Origin: Stieleria tagensis
GTDB lineage: Bacteria > Planctomycetota > Planctomycetia > Pirellulales > Pirellulaceae
Assembly: GCF_024129865.1 (NCBI RefSeq)
Contig: NZ_JAMYFE010000033.1
Span: 1 to 64,000, forward strand
Direction of reading: 5' to 3'
Length of the DNA: 64,000 bases
In this document: piece after piece, positions 45,701-57,700 of the stretch
Position numbering within the stretch: position 1 is the first letter of the stretch
How the letters are laid out: every line of letters begins with the position of its first letter
The notes under the pieces: model-generated
The model's input: only the letters and a program-made list of their open reading frames with translations
What the model was told of the DNA's origin: nothing
The model's database searches: none
Translations under genes and position numbers: made by a program

Positions 45701-48700
45701 TCGGGGTCACGACGTGTTTGTTGAACACCCCGCCCGGGTTTTGATTGCTGGTGAAGGTGACTCCGTCTTCGTCATCACCGTTGATCACGATGCTGGTCGA
45801 GACGAATTCCACACCCGCCGGTTGAACGGGGCTTTCATCGATCGCGTCGCTGATCGCTTGCAAGATCGAATTGACATCTGTCGGGTCGGTCGGTTGGATC
45901 GCAAAGCTGTCTTCGTCGAAGCGTCCGTTGAGATCGAATTCCAGGGTCGCCGTGGTGACGCCGGTGTTGATCACAATGGTGTCACCGTCACGGGTCAACG
46001 GATCAACCGTTGCCGAGTTGACGTTGACAATCGCTTCCCCACCGGAAAACGTCACACTGAACAGAGTTCCGGTGGTGGTGACATCATTGACGGCATCGTC
46101 GCCATCGGCATCCCGCGAGGATTGGCCATTGGCGTCGACGTCAATCTGCGATCCCAGGTACAAATCGTCGACGACGACATGGCGGGGTCCGTCGTTGGCA
46201 AGCAACGTCGGGTATCGGCCGGGAATGTTGGTGACCGGATCCGGCGCGTCGCCGTAATCAAGTCCGACGGTCGGCATCAGGATCGTGAACTGCGTGCTGT
46301 TGTCGCTGCGATTGGCTTCCAAGGGGTTGCCTTGAACGTCTTGAATCGCGGGCAGGTAGAAACTGGTGATCGGGCCTTCGAACAACACACCGTTTTCAAC
46401 GAACAGTGTCGCACCGCCACGGTCTTGGGCGGCCAATGAGGTGACCACACCGCCGGCATTGATGTTGACCGAGTTGATGGCTGTCAGCAACGCCTGTTTG
46501 ACATCGAACGGAGAATCACCGGGCGAGATGACAACCGGGACCGCACCGCCGGGAACACCGCTGAGCAACAGCGATGGAGCGGCACTGACGTCAACCAACG
46601 TGCCGGGCTGATCGTCCAGCAGGACTTCGCCGTTAACGACGCTGGCACTCAGTTGCAGGCCACCGTTGTTGCTGTTGATGGCGGCCGCCAAACTGTTGGC
46701 CACATCGGTCGTTGTACTACCTGGCTGGAACGGCACAGGAACGTTTTGGGCGTTGACACCGCCGCCATTGTTGACCGATTCGAATTCATAACTGATCGAC
46801 AGATTGCCCTGTCGAATCGTCAGGACTTCGCCGTCACTGACGATTCCTCGTTGAGTCGTCAACGTGCTGCCGGTCGTGTCGACACGGCTGTCGTCGATTT
46901 GTCCCAGTGAGATCCGGCCGTTGCTTTGATAGGTCGCCGTGACCCCCGCGGTCGAACCGTTGATTGCCGTGGTGATCGCCGCGCTGAGCATGTCAACGTC
47001 GTCGAATCGGGTGAATGGAACACGGGTTGCGGTCAAATTGTTGAGAACATTGTTCAGGTCGAATTCGAACAAGACTGCGGTGCCGGCGGGGTCCAGGATG
47101 GTGAACGTGTCGCCGTCGTCCGGTGCGGTGAACGGAACTTGCAACAAGAGCGGTCCGAAGACTTCCAATGTCGATGATCCGGTCACCGAAGGTGCACCGA
47201 GTACTTGCAGACTCGAGCCGGAAACGGTCAGTCCCAATCCGATTTCGCCGCCGACTTGAACCACTCCACCATTGATCGAATCGACGTCGTTTGGATTGAC
47301 GCCGTCGATGTCACGAGCTTCGATCGCTGCGGCCAGTAGATCGGCCATTTCGTTGCCGGTGGTTTCTCGCGTGATGTTGATCGGCGCGTGATCTTGGGCG
47401 ACACCATCGCCGTTGTTCGGATCGATGATCATGCCGTTGGCGTCACGTTCATCGGTGCGATTGATTTCAAACACCACGTCTGCCGAACCATCGGCCGGCG
47501 AGAACGTGATCAAATCACCGTCTTCCGGCGTGCGGCTGATTCCCACGGCACGCAGTTGGCCGCTCGGGACGCTGGCACTGCCGTCGACCGGAAGATTCAG
47601 ATAAACGGTTCGTCCGACGATCGATGGGACCAGGTTCAAACTGGAGTCGACGATCGCCGTTTGGATGGCTTCGGCAACCATCTGCGCGTCCAACGGCACC
47701 GGAACGCCGCCGCCGATCGGGCTGATGTCGACAGCGACGAGGCCCGCTGCGGCCGGGGTGTTGGCGTCGGTGAATTGGAATCCCAGCGTGACGTTGCCGT
47801 CGCTGACTTGGAAGGTGTCACCGGGCAACACACCACCGACGTCGGCTCCGGCCGACGGTACTTGCAGTCCCAGGGTGCGTGCCGCGGCGATTAGGCCGCT
47901 GGTTGAGACATCGACACGAGTGTTGGCTTCGGATCCGATCACCACCGAACTGCCCACCGCTTCGACGTCGACGTCCAGGGTGGTGTTGGGATCGTCGATG
48001 ACGCTTTGGATCGCCGTTTCGATATTGACGGCAATTTCGGCCAAGAACAGTGTCAGGTCGTCGCTGCCGATCGGGGTCGGGCCGGACGGCAATGTGACGG
48101 GAACACTGTTTGGCAGGGTGGTGCCGTCGGCGTCGAATTCAAACACCACGACCGGGTTCACGCCGTCGTTGATGGTGAAGATACCGCCATCGATCAGGCC
48201 GCCTTGATTGGTGCCTTCACGCGGGACTTGCAACATCAATGCTTCCGGCATTTGAAGCAGATAACCCGATTCAAATTCGAACACGACCTGCCCGCCGTTG
48301 CTGTCGGTGATCTGGATTTGATCTCCGTCGCTGACCTGCGTGCCGTTGGGAGCAATGATCACGGTGCGATCGCGATTGTTCATCTCGATGCGGTAGGCGC
48401 GATCGTTATTCCAGATTCCGGCCAATGGCGTCAGCGTGATGATGTTCTTGGTTTCATCATAGTTGAACGTGTAATCCAGGTTTTCGACCAACAGTCGATC
48501 GTCTTCGAACAGGGTGACGTTGGCACCGCTGGGACGGACACCGGGAATTTCGGAAACGACAACCGTGTTGTCATCGATACCCGAACCGGTGAAGGGGTCC
48601 GAGGCATCGCCGGAATCACGCAGTTGGATGCGGAATTCGTCGTACACGCCACCGGTCAGGGCGATGAAACTGGTGTTCGGATCTTTGTCGATACCTTCGG

Positions 48701-51700
48701 CGTCGTTGTCCCGAGGGGCTTCGGCGATCGCGATCGGACCGACCAGGTCGGCCAGTTCGGTGGACCCACGGTCACCAAACACGGAAGACCCTTGTCCGGT
48801 GTTTGGATACAACGGGTTGTCGGCTCGATTGACACCGGTCACGTCCCTGGTCGGTGCCAGAACATTGCTGATCGGGATGCCGACGGACTGTTTTAGACTT
48901 GCCAGAGCACTGCGCTCTCGCAGCGAGTCGATGTTGCTATCGATCACCGAGGAGAACGGTGCCGGCAAGAAGTTGTCACCGCCGGCGTTGACCAAGGTGG
49001 TCGCATTATCGGCGTTGGTGAGATTGAAGTCGTCCGTCCCGCCGTTGACGTTGCTCGGTCCCACGTTCCCGTTGGTGGTCAGGCCGACCGGCGGGTTGGG
49101 GACTTGGCTGAACAAGGTCGGGTTGGGTTGGTCGTATTGGAATACCGATCCAACCACGACGACTTCCATCGGTTTGACTTGCAGGTCGGTTCCGCCGGAA
49201 CCAAATCCGCCGATGCGAGATTCGGCCACCACCACACTTTCGTGCAGGTTGATCAGCACGTTGTTCAACAACGCCGGGCTGGCACCCGAGGTGATCATCA
49301 CACCGGTTTCGTTGATCAATTGATCGGTATCAAATCCGGGTTGCGGATCCAGACGCAGGCCGCCCGCGATGGCTTCCGGGCTCAATTCAATCTTGGCGAT
49401 GTTTTCCAGATACACATAGTTTTCGGTCGTGCCGTTACCAGGTGTGGTGCGGCGGTCATGCCCGAACCCGATCGTATCCTGATACTGAACAATGTTCGTA
49501 AAGAAGTCTTGGTTGCTGGAGTTACCGAACCCGTCTCGGTGGGTCATCCAGACGCCATTGTCCAGTCCACGACGAGTCATGTTCATCAGACCATCGTTGT
49601 CGCCTTCGTAACCGCCCAGCGCAGTCGCTCGAACGCGGGCGATCGGCCCGGGGACTTGCGGTGAGTCGTTGTTGGGCAGCGGTGAATTGGCCAGCAACGT
49701 CATCGGCCTGTTGTTGGCACGTGGTTCGATCGCCCGACTGATCGCCCGCATGATGTCCGGCTTGAAATCGTTGTCGGCAATGGGAATGCTGACTTCGCCA
49801 GCGTTGAGTGCCGGTCCGAAACGGAAGGTCACCTGGTTGGCTAAACCATTGACAATCGATCCCGGCGGCAGATCGGTCACCTGAGTGATGGTGAACGACG
49901 TCCCCATCACATCGGACCCGATCATGCCTGTCGCACGACCGGTGTCGGCGCTGATCACGGCGGTACGCGGGGCGTAGGTTTCCATATTGATCGTGTATTG
50001 ACCAATGTCCGCGACGCCATCGGGGCGACCCGAAATGGCGTTGGCGTCGAAACCGACGTTGATGTCGCCGCTGACGGCGACGTAGTAGACGCCTTTTTTG
50101 GGTGCAAAGAAGTCGACGAATCCGTCATTCGATGCCGGCGCACCGGGGACAAAAGCGACCCCCGAGTTGCCAGTCAAACTGACGTCGGTATCAGACAGAT
50201 GTTTCAGTTCAACCAGACCGGAAGCCGTGGCCGCAGCGGTCAGGACCAGCCCGCCGTTGTTGGTAGAAATCGCGGTCGCAAGATTGGCGGCGATGGTCGC
50301 AGGTGAATCACCGGCCTGGAACGGGACGGCGACATTACCGGCGGCGACCCCGTTGGCACTATCAAACTCATAGGTGACAACCAATGGGGTTGCCGGATCG
50401 ACGGCGTTGGGATCCTCGGTGATGACGATCAGGTTGCCGTCTGTCGGAGTTCCGTTTTGTAACGTCAGGAACGTTGACGCCAAGTCCTTTGCCGAGGTCG
50501 GGTTCAAGTAATCCGGCGCGACGCCACCGCTGCTAAGCGTAGTCAGGGTGCCGGTGCCATCGTCGAACGTTTGACGTTCACCCCGTTCATTAAAGATCTG
50601 CACCGACGTGTTGGCTTCGCCCGCTTCCGAGTCGATGTCAACGACCAAGCGATCGCCAACGTTCAAGTTGACTTGGTAGAAATCGACGTCGCCGGCCGGG
50701 CCGACCGGACCGTTGTTATCACCCAGGTTGGCGACACTGGTGTAAACGCTGTTGTGACTAGGACCGATTTTGGTGTCGATCGCTGTTGCGATCACGTCGT
50801 TGGGTTCGTCATTCGACTCGGGGAACAGAGCTTCGCGTCCGTCGGAACCATAAATCGTATTGTTGACGATCCGCGCGAATGGTTGGGCGGATTCGGCAAC
50901 AGGTGCCTGTGATGCACTGAAACCGTTTTGGCCAGGTGCATAGAAGGTGATGGCAGTCACGCCCTGCAGATAAACCGCAGCACTGTCGTAGCTCATTGCG
51001 GTCTGTGCGACCGACTCGAGCGCTCGGTTGCGGCGATACGGTGATGGGCCGATGGTCGGGGTGACCAGTTCGACGATGCCGTTGGTGACCAGGATGCTGC
51101 CCTGGATGGATTGCATGATCGACGTGGCCAACTCGATCGACGAGTAAGAAATCCGATCGACCGCATTGGTTCGGTTGTACCCTGATGCGACGTCTTCGCG
51201 ATAGTAGATCGGTACATGGCCGTCTTCCACGCCGTTACCGCCCTGGGTGCCGCTGCCAATCGGCGCAGGAACGCCGTCGATTTCTTCGAATTCGAAGATC
51301 ACGCTGGTTCCGCCGGAATCGATTTTCATCAACCCGCCGTCACGAATCGTTCCGCCGGCCAGGTTTCCGAGTTCCGGGTCGACCACGGTGGGGTCGATCA
51401 AGTCACGGGCATCGAGCACAAACGGAGCGGTTTCGCCGTCGACTTTGATGCCGGCGAAACCGGCGTTGTCGATGGTGTTGTTGGCGATCACCACACCGGG
51501 CGCCAGACCGCCCAAGACGGAATCGTTTAGCGTCGGCAGGTTTCGTGCCGCACCGGGATAGGTGTTGCCGACCGGTGGCATTTGCAGGAACGGATGGTTC
51601 CCGTCGATCAGCGGGATAAACGAACCGAAGATTCCGCCGTTGAACTCGTTTCGAATATCTTCCGGATCAACATCGCGAATACCGGGCTCCGACCAAATTC

Positions 51701-54700
51701 CGATCGCCCGGACATCACTGATCTTGTTGGAGTCCAGGATCAGTTGGCCTTGCGTTCGCAAGTAGTTTGAATCGCCATAACCGTCGTGCAAGATGGCGGG
51801 CAACAGCAGGTTGCCATTGACATCCATGTTCAACGCGGTTCCGGGGGCGGGTGCTTGCGCGACCGAGGCGATCGAGTCAAAACTGCCGCGCGCACTTCCG
51901 GATAGGGACAAACGACCATCGGTCATCGGTTCGTTGTCTTGCCCGGCCGCCGAGGAGGCTTCGATGGCGATGCTGGTCTGCAGCGTGATCGCCGCGCGAA
52001 TCGCTTCGGCAACTTGCGCCGGGGTGTCGGTCAGACTGAACAAGACCGGCGTGTTTCCAAACGCCACCGAACCGGGTGTGGTCGTGAATTCGAATGTCTG
52101 GTTCGATCCGCCGTCACCGATGACAAACGTGTCGCCGTCGGTCAGCTGGCTTCCTTCGGGAGCAACAATGGTGATCGCTTGAGTGTGTCGATCGTTCGTG
52201 TCAAAGTCGCTGACCAGATCCAGTCCGAACGTGGTTGTCGACGCGTACTCGGTGGCCGGGCGAGCTTCCAATTGGTATTCGCCGCTGCCACCACTTCCAA
52301 ATCCGACGAATCCGTCTTCACCCGCTGGAGCATTGAAGACGGTTTCACCCCGTTCGGCAAACCCGATGATGAAGTCGTCCAGGAACAGACCTTCATCGGT
52401 TGCGCTGGCGCCGGGGGTCGGTGTGTAAGTGAACTCGAGTTGAATTCCGGTGTGTCCGGCGAAATCACCCAAGTCTTCTTTCAGCTGGTGCCAGCGGTTG
52501 TCCGCATTGAAATCGATATTGGATGCAATCTCGCGACCGGCCGGATCTTCGTTACTGAACACCCGCACGCTGACGTCATCCGAAGTGCCGTTGGCAAAAT
52601 CGAAGAACGGATCGTATCGATAGTTGAAGTAGAACCGTGGCAGGTCTTCAGCGACGTAGCCGGTCAGGTCAAACGCTTCACTGGTGATTGTCGCCGGTGT
52701 GGTGTTATTGATCCGGTCGTAATTCAGGGTGGTGTTCCCAGAGGTCGCCGGTGGGATGGCATGGTTTTCGACCGAGACATGCAGTCGATAATTCAACGGG
52801 CCACCGAGCGGATCGGTATTCGCCGTGGTGATTGCACCGTTGTTGATGGTGACACCCACCTGTGACTGGGCAACCGCAACGACGTACACGCCGGCGTCCA
52901 AAACCAAATCCGTGAATGGATCGAACGTACTGTTACTGCCGGCACGCCCGTCAAGCGTCAACGAGGAAAGTTCGGTGTTGCCGACACGGACATAGGTGCC
53001 TGTTCCGGGAACTTCTTGGAACAGGTGCAGCGTCGTATCGATGCTGGTCGGATCGGGAACGAAATTGATGATTTCTGAATCCGGATCCAAGATCTGTGTG
53101 ATGTTGTGACCGTCGTCGATATCCAGAATCACACGGGATCCGTCGGTGTCGACGGTGAATTCGAACAGGTCCGACCGGTCGCTGCCCAGGCTGCCTTGGA
53201 TCGACACGTGCGGCAGTGTGGTCGAAGTGTTTTCGCTATCAAAACCACCGGTTTGAATATTGAAACCGTAGGCGCCACCGATCTCCGCGCTGTCGACCAA
53301 GTTCCAATTCAACCCATCCAGATTCGGTGCCCGGAACGCGCCAGCGGCTGTCCCCGGTGCGTCACCGCCGCCGGTGGCAACCGTTTCTGGAAGCACTTGG
53401 TTGAAATTAACGACCGGGCCGTTGCTGCCATCGAAGTGGGCCGGTTTCCCGTGTCCGTTCAGGAAATCCCCCAGCAGATCGAAGCCACTGGCGTTGATTG
53501 CGGCTGTGGTAAACAGTTGGGCCAAGGAGGGGCCGTTGGCGGTACTGGGGGGTTCGCCGATATCAAACCGTTGCTCGGCGATGCGGCGAACCGAATTGAC
53601 CGGCTCGACACGAACCAGCGACGAACTTGTCAGCGCGGCGGGTTCCATGCCCGCGGCGGTGACCCCGACGTAGTAGGTGCCTTCGGGCAACGTGACCGGG
53701 CCGATCAAGGGGTCGCCGGTGGCGATCGAGCCGCGCGAAAGTTTTTCCGATCCGTCGTTTTCGCCGTTGGGGCTGGTCAGGTCGTCCAGGATGTTGCTGT
53801 CGGTTCCGAACAAGATCAATCGTGGCAGTTCGTTGTCATTGAACTCGCCATCGGGATCGTAATAAACGCTGATGTTGGTGTTTGGACGATTGAATCCATC
53901 GGCGTAATCGATATCAAAAATGGTCGATCGAATCCCGTTGGTGACGTCGTCATTGAGGACATCCATTTGATAGAAATCGACGTCCGACGATGTGCCCAAT
54001 TCACCTGCCACACTGATCACGTTGCCGCGATTGCCGACCAGGTTGCCCAGGTACTGTGCGCGTTGTTGCGGGGCTTCGGTGCTGGCGGTTCCGAATCCAA
54101 ATTCAATGTCACGGATGATTTGGTCGTTGTCCGCGGCTTCACCCGCTGCGGCTTCGTTTTCGGCGGCTTCACCCAACAACGGCGACGTGCCCAGCAAACC
54201 TTGGACGTGAATCCCGTGGTTGGCATATCGGATGTCCGAATAGCGAATCACGCTGCCGGCAAACTCTTGGTCTTCCGTCAATCGGACTTGGAAGCGGTAT
54301 CCGCCTCGGGTCAGTCCGCCGCCACTATCGTCGGGATTGATCGACGCACTGCGGACGCGGAAGAAATAGGTGCTGCGGGAGTTCGGATCGGCGGCATTGC
54401 CGGTCAATGTAAAGTGGATTCCGGCGTCACGAGGATTGGTCGTGTCGTGGTCTTCATAGACACCGCCCACACCAAATTCACTGTATTGCGGGTCACGCGC
54501 TAGAAGCGACGTGGTGGTGCCATCCAAACGCGGATCGAAAACTTCAACGGTTGATCCGTCGGCGATCTCATCCCCACTGTTGTCACTGCGGGCGAGCACG
54601 TTGCCGTTGGCATCGAGCAATTCGATCACGGTGTCCAACGTGAAACTGGTCTTGTCGACGTCGACCCAGATTTCGGTGCCGGGGCTGCCGATGAAGCTAT

Positions 54701-57700
54701 AGGTGTCAACGTCGTCGTTGTTGCTGAGGAAGCCTTCGACTTCAAAACCCAATCGCAACACTTCGTCGCTGGCGGTCAACTTGCTCGCCAATTGGCCCAG
54801 TACTTGGGCGTTGTCGACACTGTCGTTCAATCCCGGCGCGACTTCGGTGGACAGTTCCTGTTCGGGGATCACATCGACGTTGCGGTCACTGCTGTACTGA
54901 TCCAGCAGGATGCTGCGCCAGTCGTTGGGCTCTGGACGGGAGTTGGTTTTGTCGCCGTTGGAGTCCGTGAACTGGGTCCCGCGAGGCGTCAGGCCGGCGC
55001 CCACCGAGTCATCGCGGAAACTGGTCAACACGACCGGTGCATCGGGCAAGCCCAGGATCGAGATGCTTCCGCCGATACGATCGATCGCATCGTTGGGGGT
55101 TCCCGAGGCGGTCAATCCGGTTCCGATGGTGTCGCTGTTGGGCGTTCCTTGGCCGCTGCTGAGTCCGTTGACTTGGAAGGAATCTTGGTCACCCAATTTC
55201 ACCACCAAGCTTTCATCGGGACGGCTGCGCAGTTTCAGCCCGCCGCCGGAATGAACGTTGTCAACGATGATCGTGTCAAACACCAGGTGCACGATGTCGG
55301 TGTCGTCCCAAACACTTTCGGTTGCCAGAGTTCCGCCACGAATTTCCATACCGGTGATCTGGTCCAGACCCGGTAAATCGTTGTCGTCGTAGCGGTTGAA
55401 ACGGACCATCGGTCCGAAGTTGTCATCCAATTCGCTGAAGCGATCCACCGATCCGGTTTGACGACCGATGTCGATCACCCGATCGGCAGTCAGCGAATCC
55501 GAATCGATGTCAATCAGAGAGCCATCGTTGTCGACAAAGGTATTGCCGACGATGATCGGCTGGCTGCCGCGGACAAAGATCGTCGATGGGGCTGCCGAGA
55601 GACGTCCGAACCGTCCAGCTGGGCCGGCACCGTCTTGTCCGCTGTCATTGAATTCGAATCGCGAGTTGGTGATTCGTCCGTCGGCCTGTTGCAGTTGCAA
55701 CGGCACAAATCCGCGTGTTTCACCGCCTTCGATCAAGCTGATGCCACCGGCGTAAGCGACCACACTGTTGTCGATGCTGATCGACGACGTGGGGCCGGCG
55801 TAAATGCCAGCCCAGTCACCATGCGCGGCGACTTGGGCGATCGGCGAACCATCGTCGTTGTTGGTGTCAAACGTGCCGCCGGCACCAAACCGGTCGTCAC
55901 GAATGCTGGTCATCACGATCGGGTTGCTGCCATCGCCTTCGGCCAGCATGACCGATCCCGGTTGCAGTTCGATTCGCGAACCACTTAGCTTCATCACGAT
56001 GCCTGGATCGAGCACCAGTGAGGCGTCGAGTCGGCCGCGAATGCCTTGACGTGTCAGATCCAATGCGACCTGGCCGGCCGCGGTGGGATCCAAGGCCAAA
56101 TTGTCGACGAACGAAGCACTGCTGGCATCCAGATCGGCGACCAAGCGGAATTCTGGCGTGGCCGACGCTTCGGCGCGATACAGTCGTCGCGAAACATAAT
56201 CGGTTCCCGAGCTGACCAATGGCAATGCGGTCAATTCGACGCTGCTGTTGTCGCTGCCGACGGTGAACGCGAATTGGTCCAGGCTGGCGAGCGATTCAAA
56301 CCCGTCGCCGTCGACAAACGTCATTTTGTAGACGTAGGAGCCGGCTTCCAGGGATCCACCGGGCAATTCACGCGCCGAAACCAGTGACAAACTGGGCGCA
56401 AAACCATCTTGGACGGACCCACCAGGTTTGCTGGCGACGACCAGGTTTTCTGGTAAGACGTGGACAATGTCGATGTCGTCAAAGCGTCCCGAAACCGTCA
56501 GTTCACGAGGGACTTGGGTGGCCGTGGTGGGCACTCGAATGAACAGGCCATTGACGGTGTTCTGGGCCAGCGTGTTGTTGCTGATTTCCGGACCGACACG
56601 ATCATAGTCGGCGGTGAATTCACCGGCCTGTTGATAGCGGGGGGCTTGGAACGAGGTTTCGGCGAAACTGTCCGGTGAAGCGCTGATCGCCGAATCGGCA
56701 CTGCGTGTGATCTCGTTGAACGTGATCGTCGGCCGCAGGTTAATGATCAAAATCGGGTTGACCAATTGTTGGACCGAATCGATCAATACATTGCTGCTAC
56801 CGCCGTAGCGCAATTCAGCATGGTTGATTCGTTGCAGGAAGATGCCTTCGTCTTCCAAGTCGCGACGGCCTTCGAATTGATCCAAATCGCGGCGATAGAT
56901 GATGCCGCCCCAGTCACCGGCCTGTGCGGCAGGACTGTTGCCGGCCGCCGCGGCGTCGGCAGCGCGGTCGCGGATGCTGGTGATGATCACGCTGCCGTCA
57001 TCGTAACCATTGATCCCGGCATCCTCGTCACCAATCAAGGTGGTCACAATCGGATCACCCGAGGCGCTCAGTTCCACCAACCGCGGCGTCCCCAGGATTT
57101 GCAACGCGCTGTTGCTGCGATCGATCTGCAGCGTGCTACTGCCGACGTTGATATACGAGCCGCGCAGTTTGAGCACCGCACCGGCATCGACCATTGTCGT
57201 CACGCCGCGCGGAACGTTCATCGTGCGACCGTCTTCCAGCGCGTTTCCGCCGACGTCACTGATGCCGATTTTGTAGCTGAAATTGTCCAGTTCGGTGGAA
57301 AGATCACCGTCCACACCGCCGTTGCCGACGATCCGGACGATGTCACCGTCGATTGCGGAACCGAACGCGTTGGCCACATTCGGGTTGGCAATGTTGTTGA
57401 ACGGGTGTGCCAAGCTGCCGTCGGCGTTTGGTCCGGCGGTCTTGTCGACAAAGATGTTGCGTCCGATCGCATCGGCGGCGCGGAAGTTGAGCGACAGATC
57501 GATGCTGCGCTCGCCGACAAATTCCAATCCGGTTCCGACGCGGGTGACCGACACACCGGTTTCGCCCTGACGCAGGTTGATCTCGGCCGCCAGTGCGGCG
57601 GCCAGGTTACCGGCTGGCGTCGGGAATCCGTTGCTGCCGTCGCTAAAGAAGACCGGCACGTTTCCGGGCACCGGTGACTGACCGGTGGGAACGAATTCAT

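Noticed and set aside
53106-54503. 465-codon plus-strand frame opposite giant gene 2
   Set aside because: Antisense shadow of pre-peptidase-like domains that align with the paralog.
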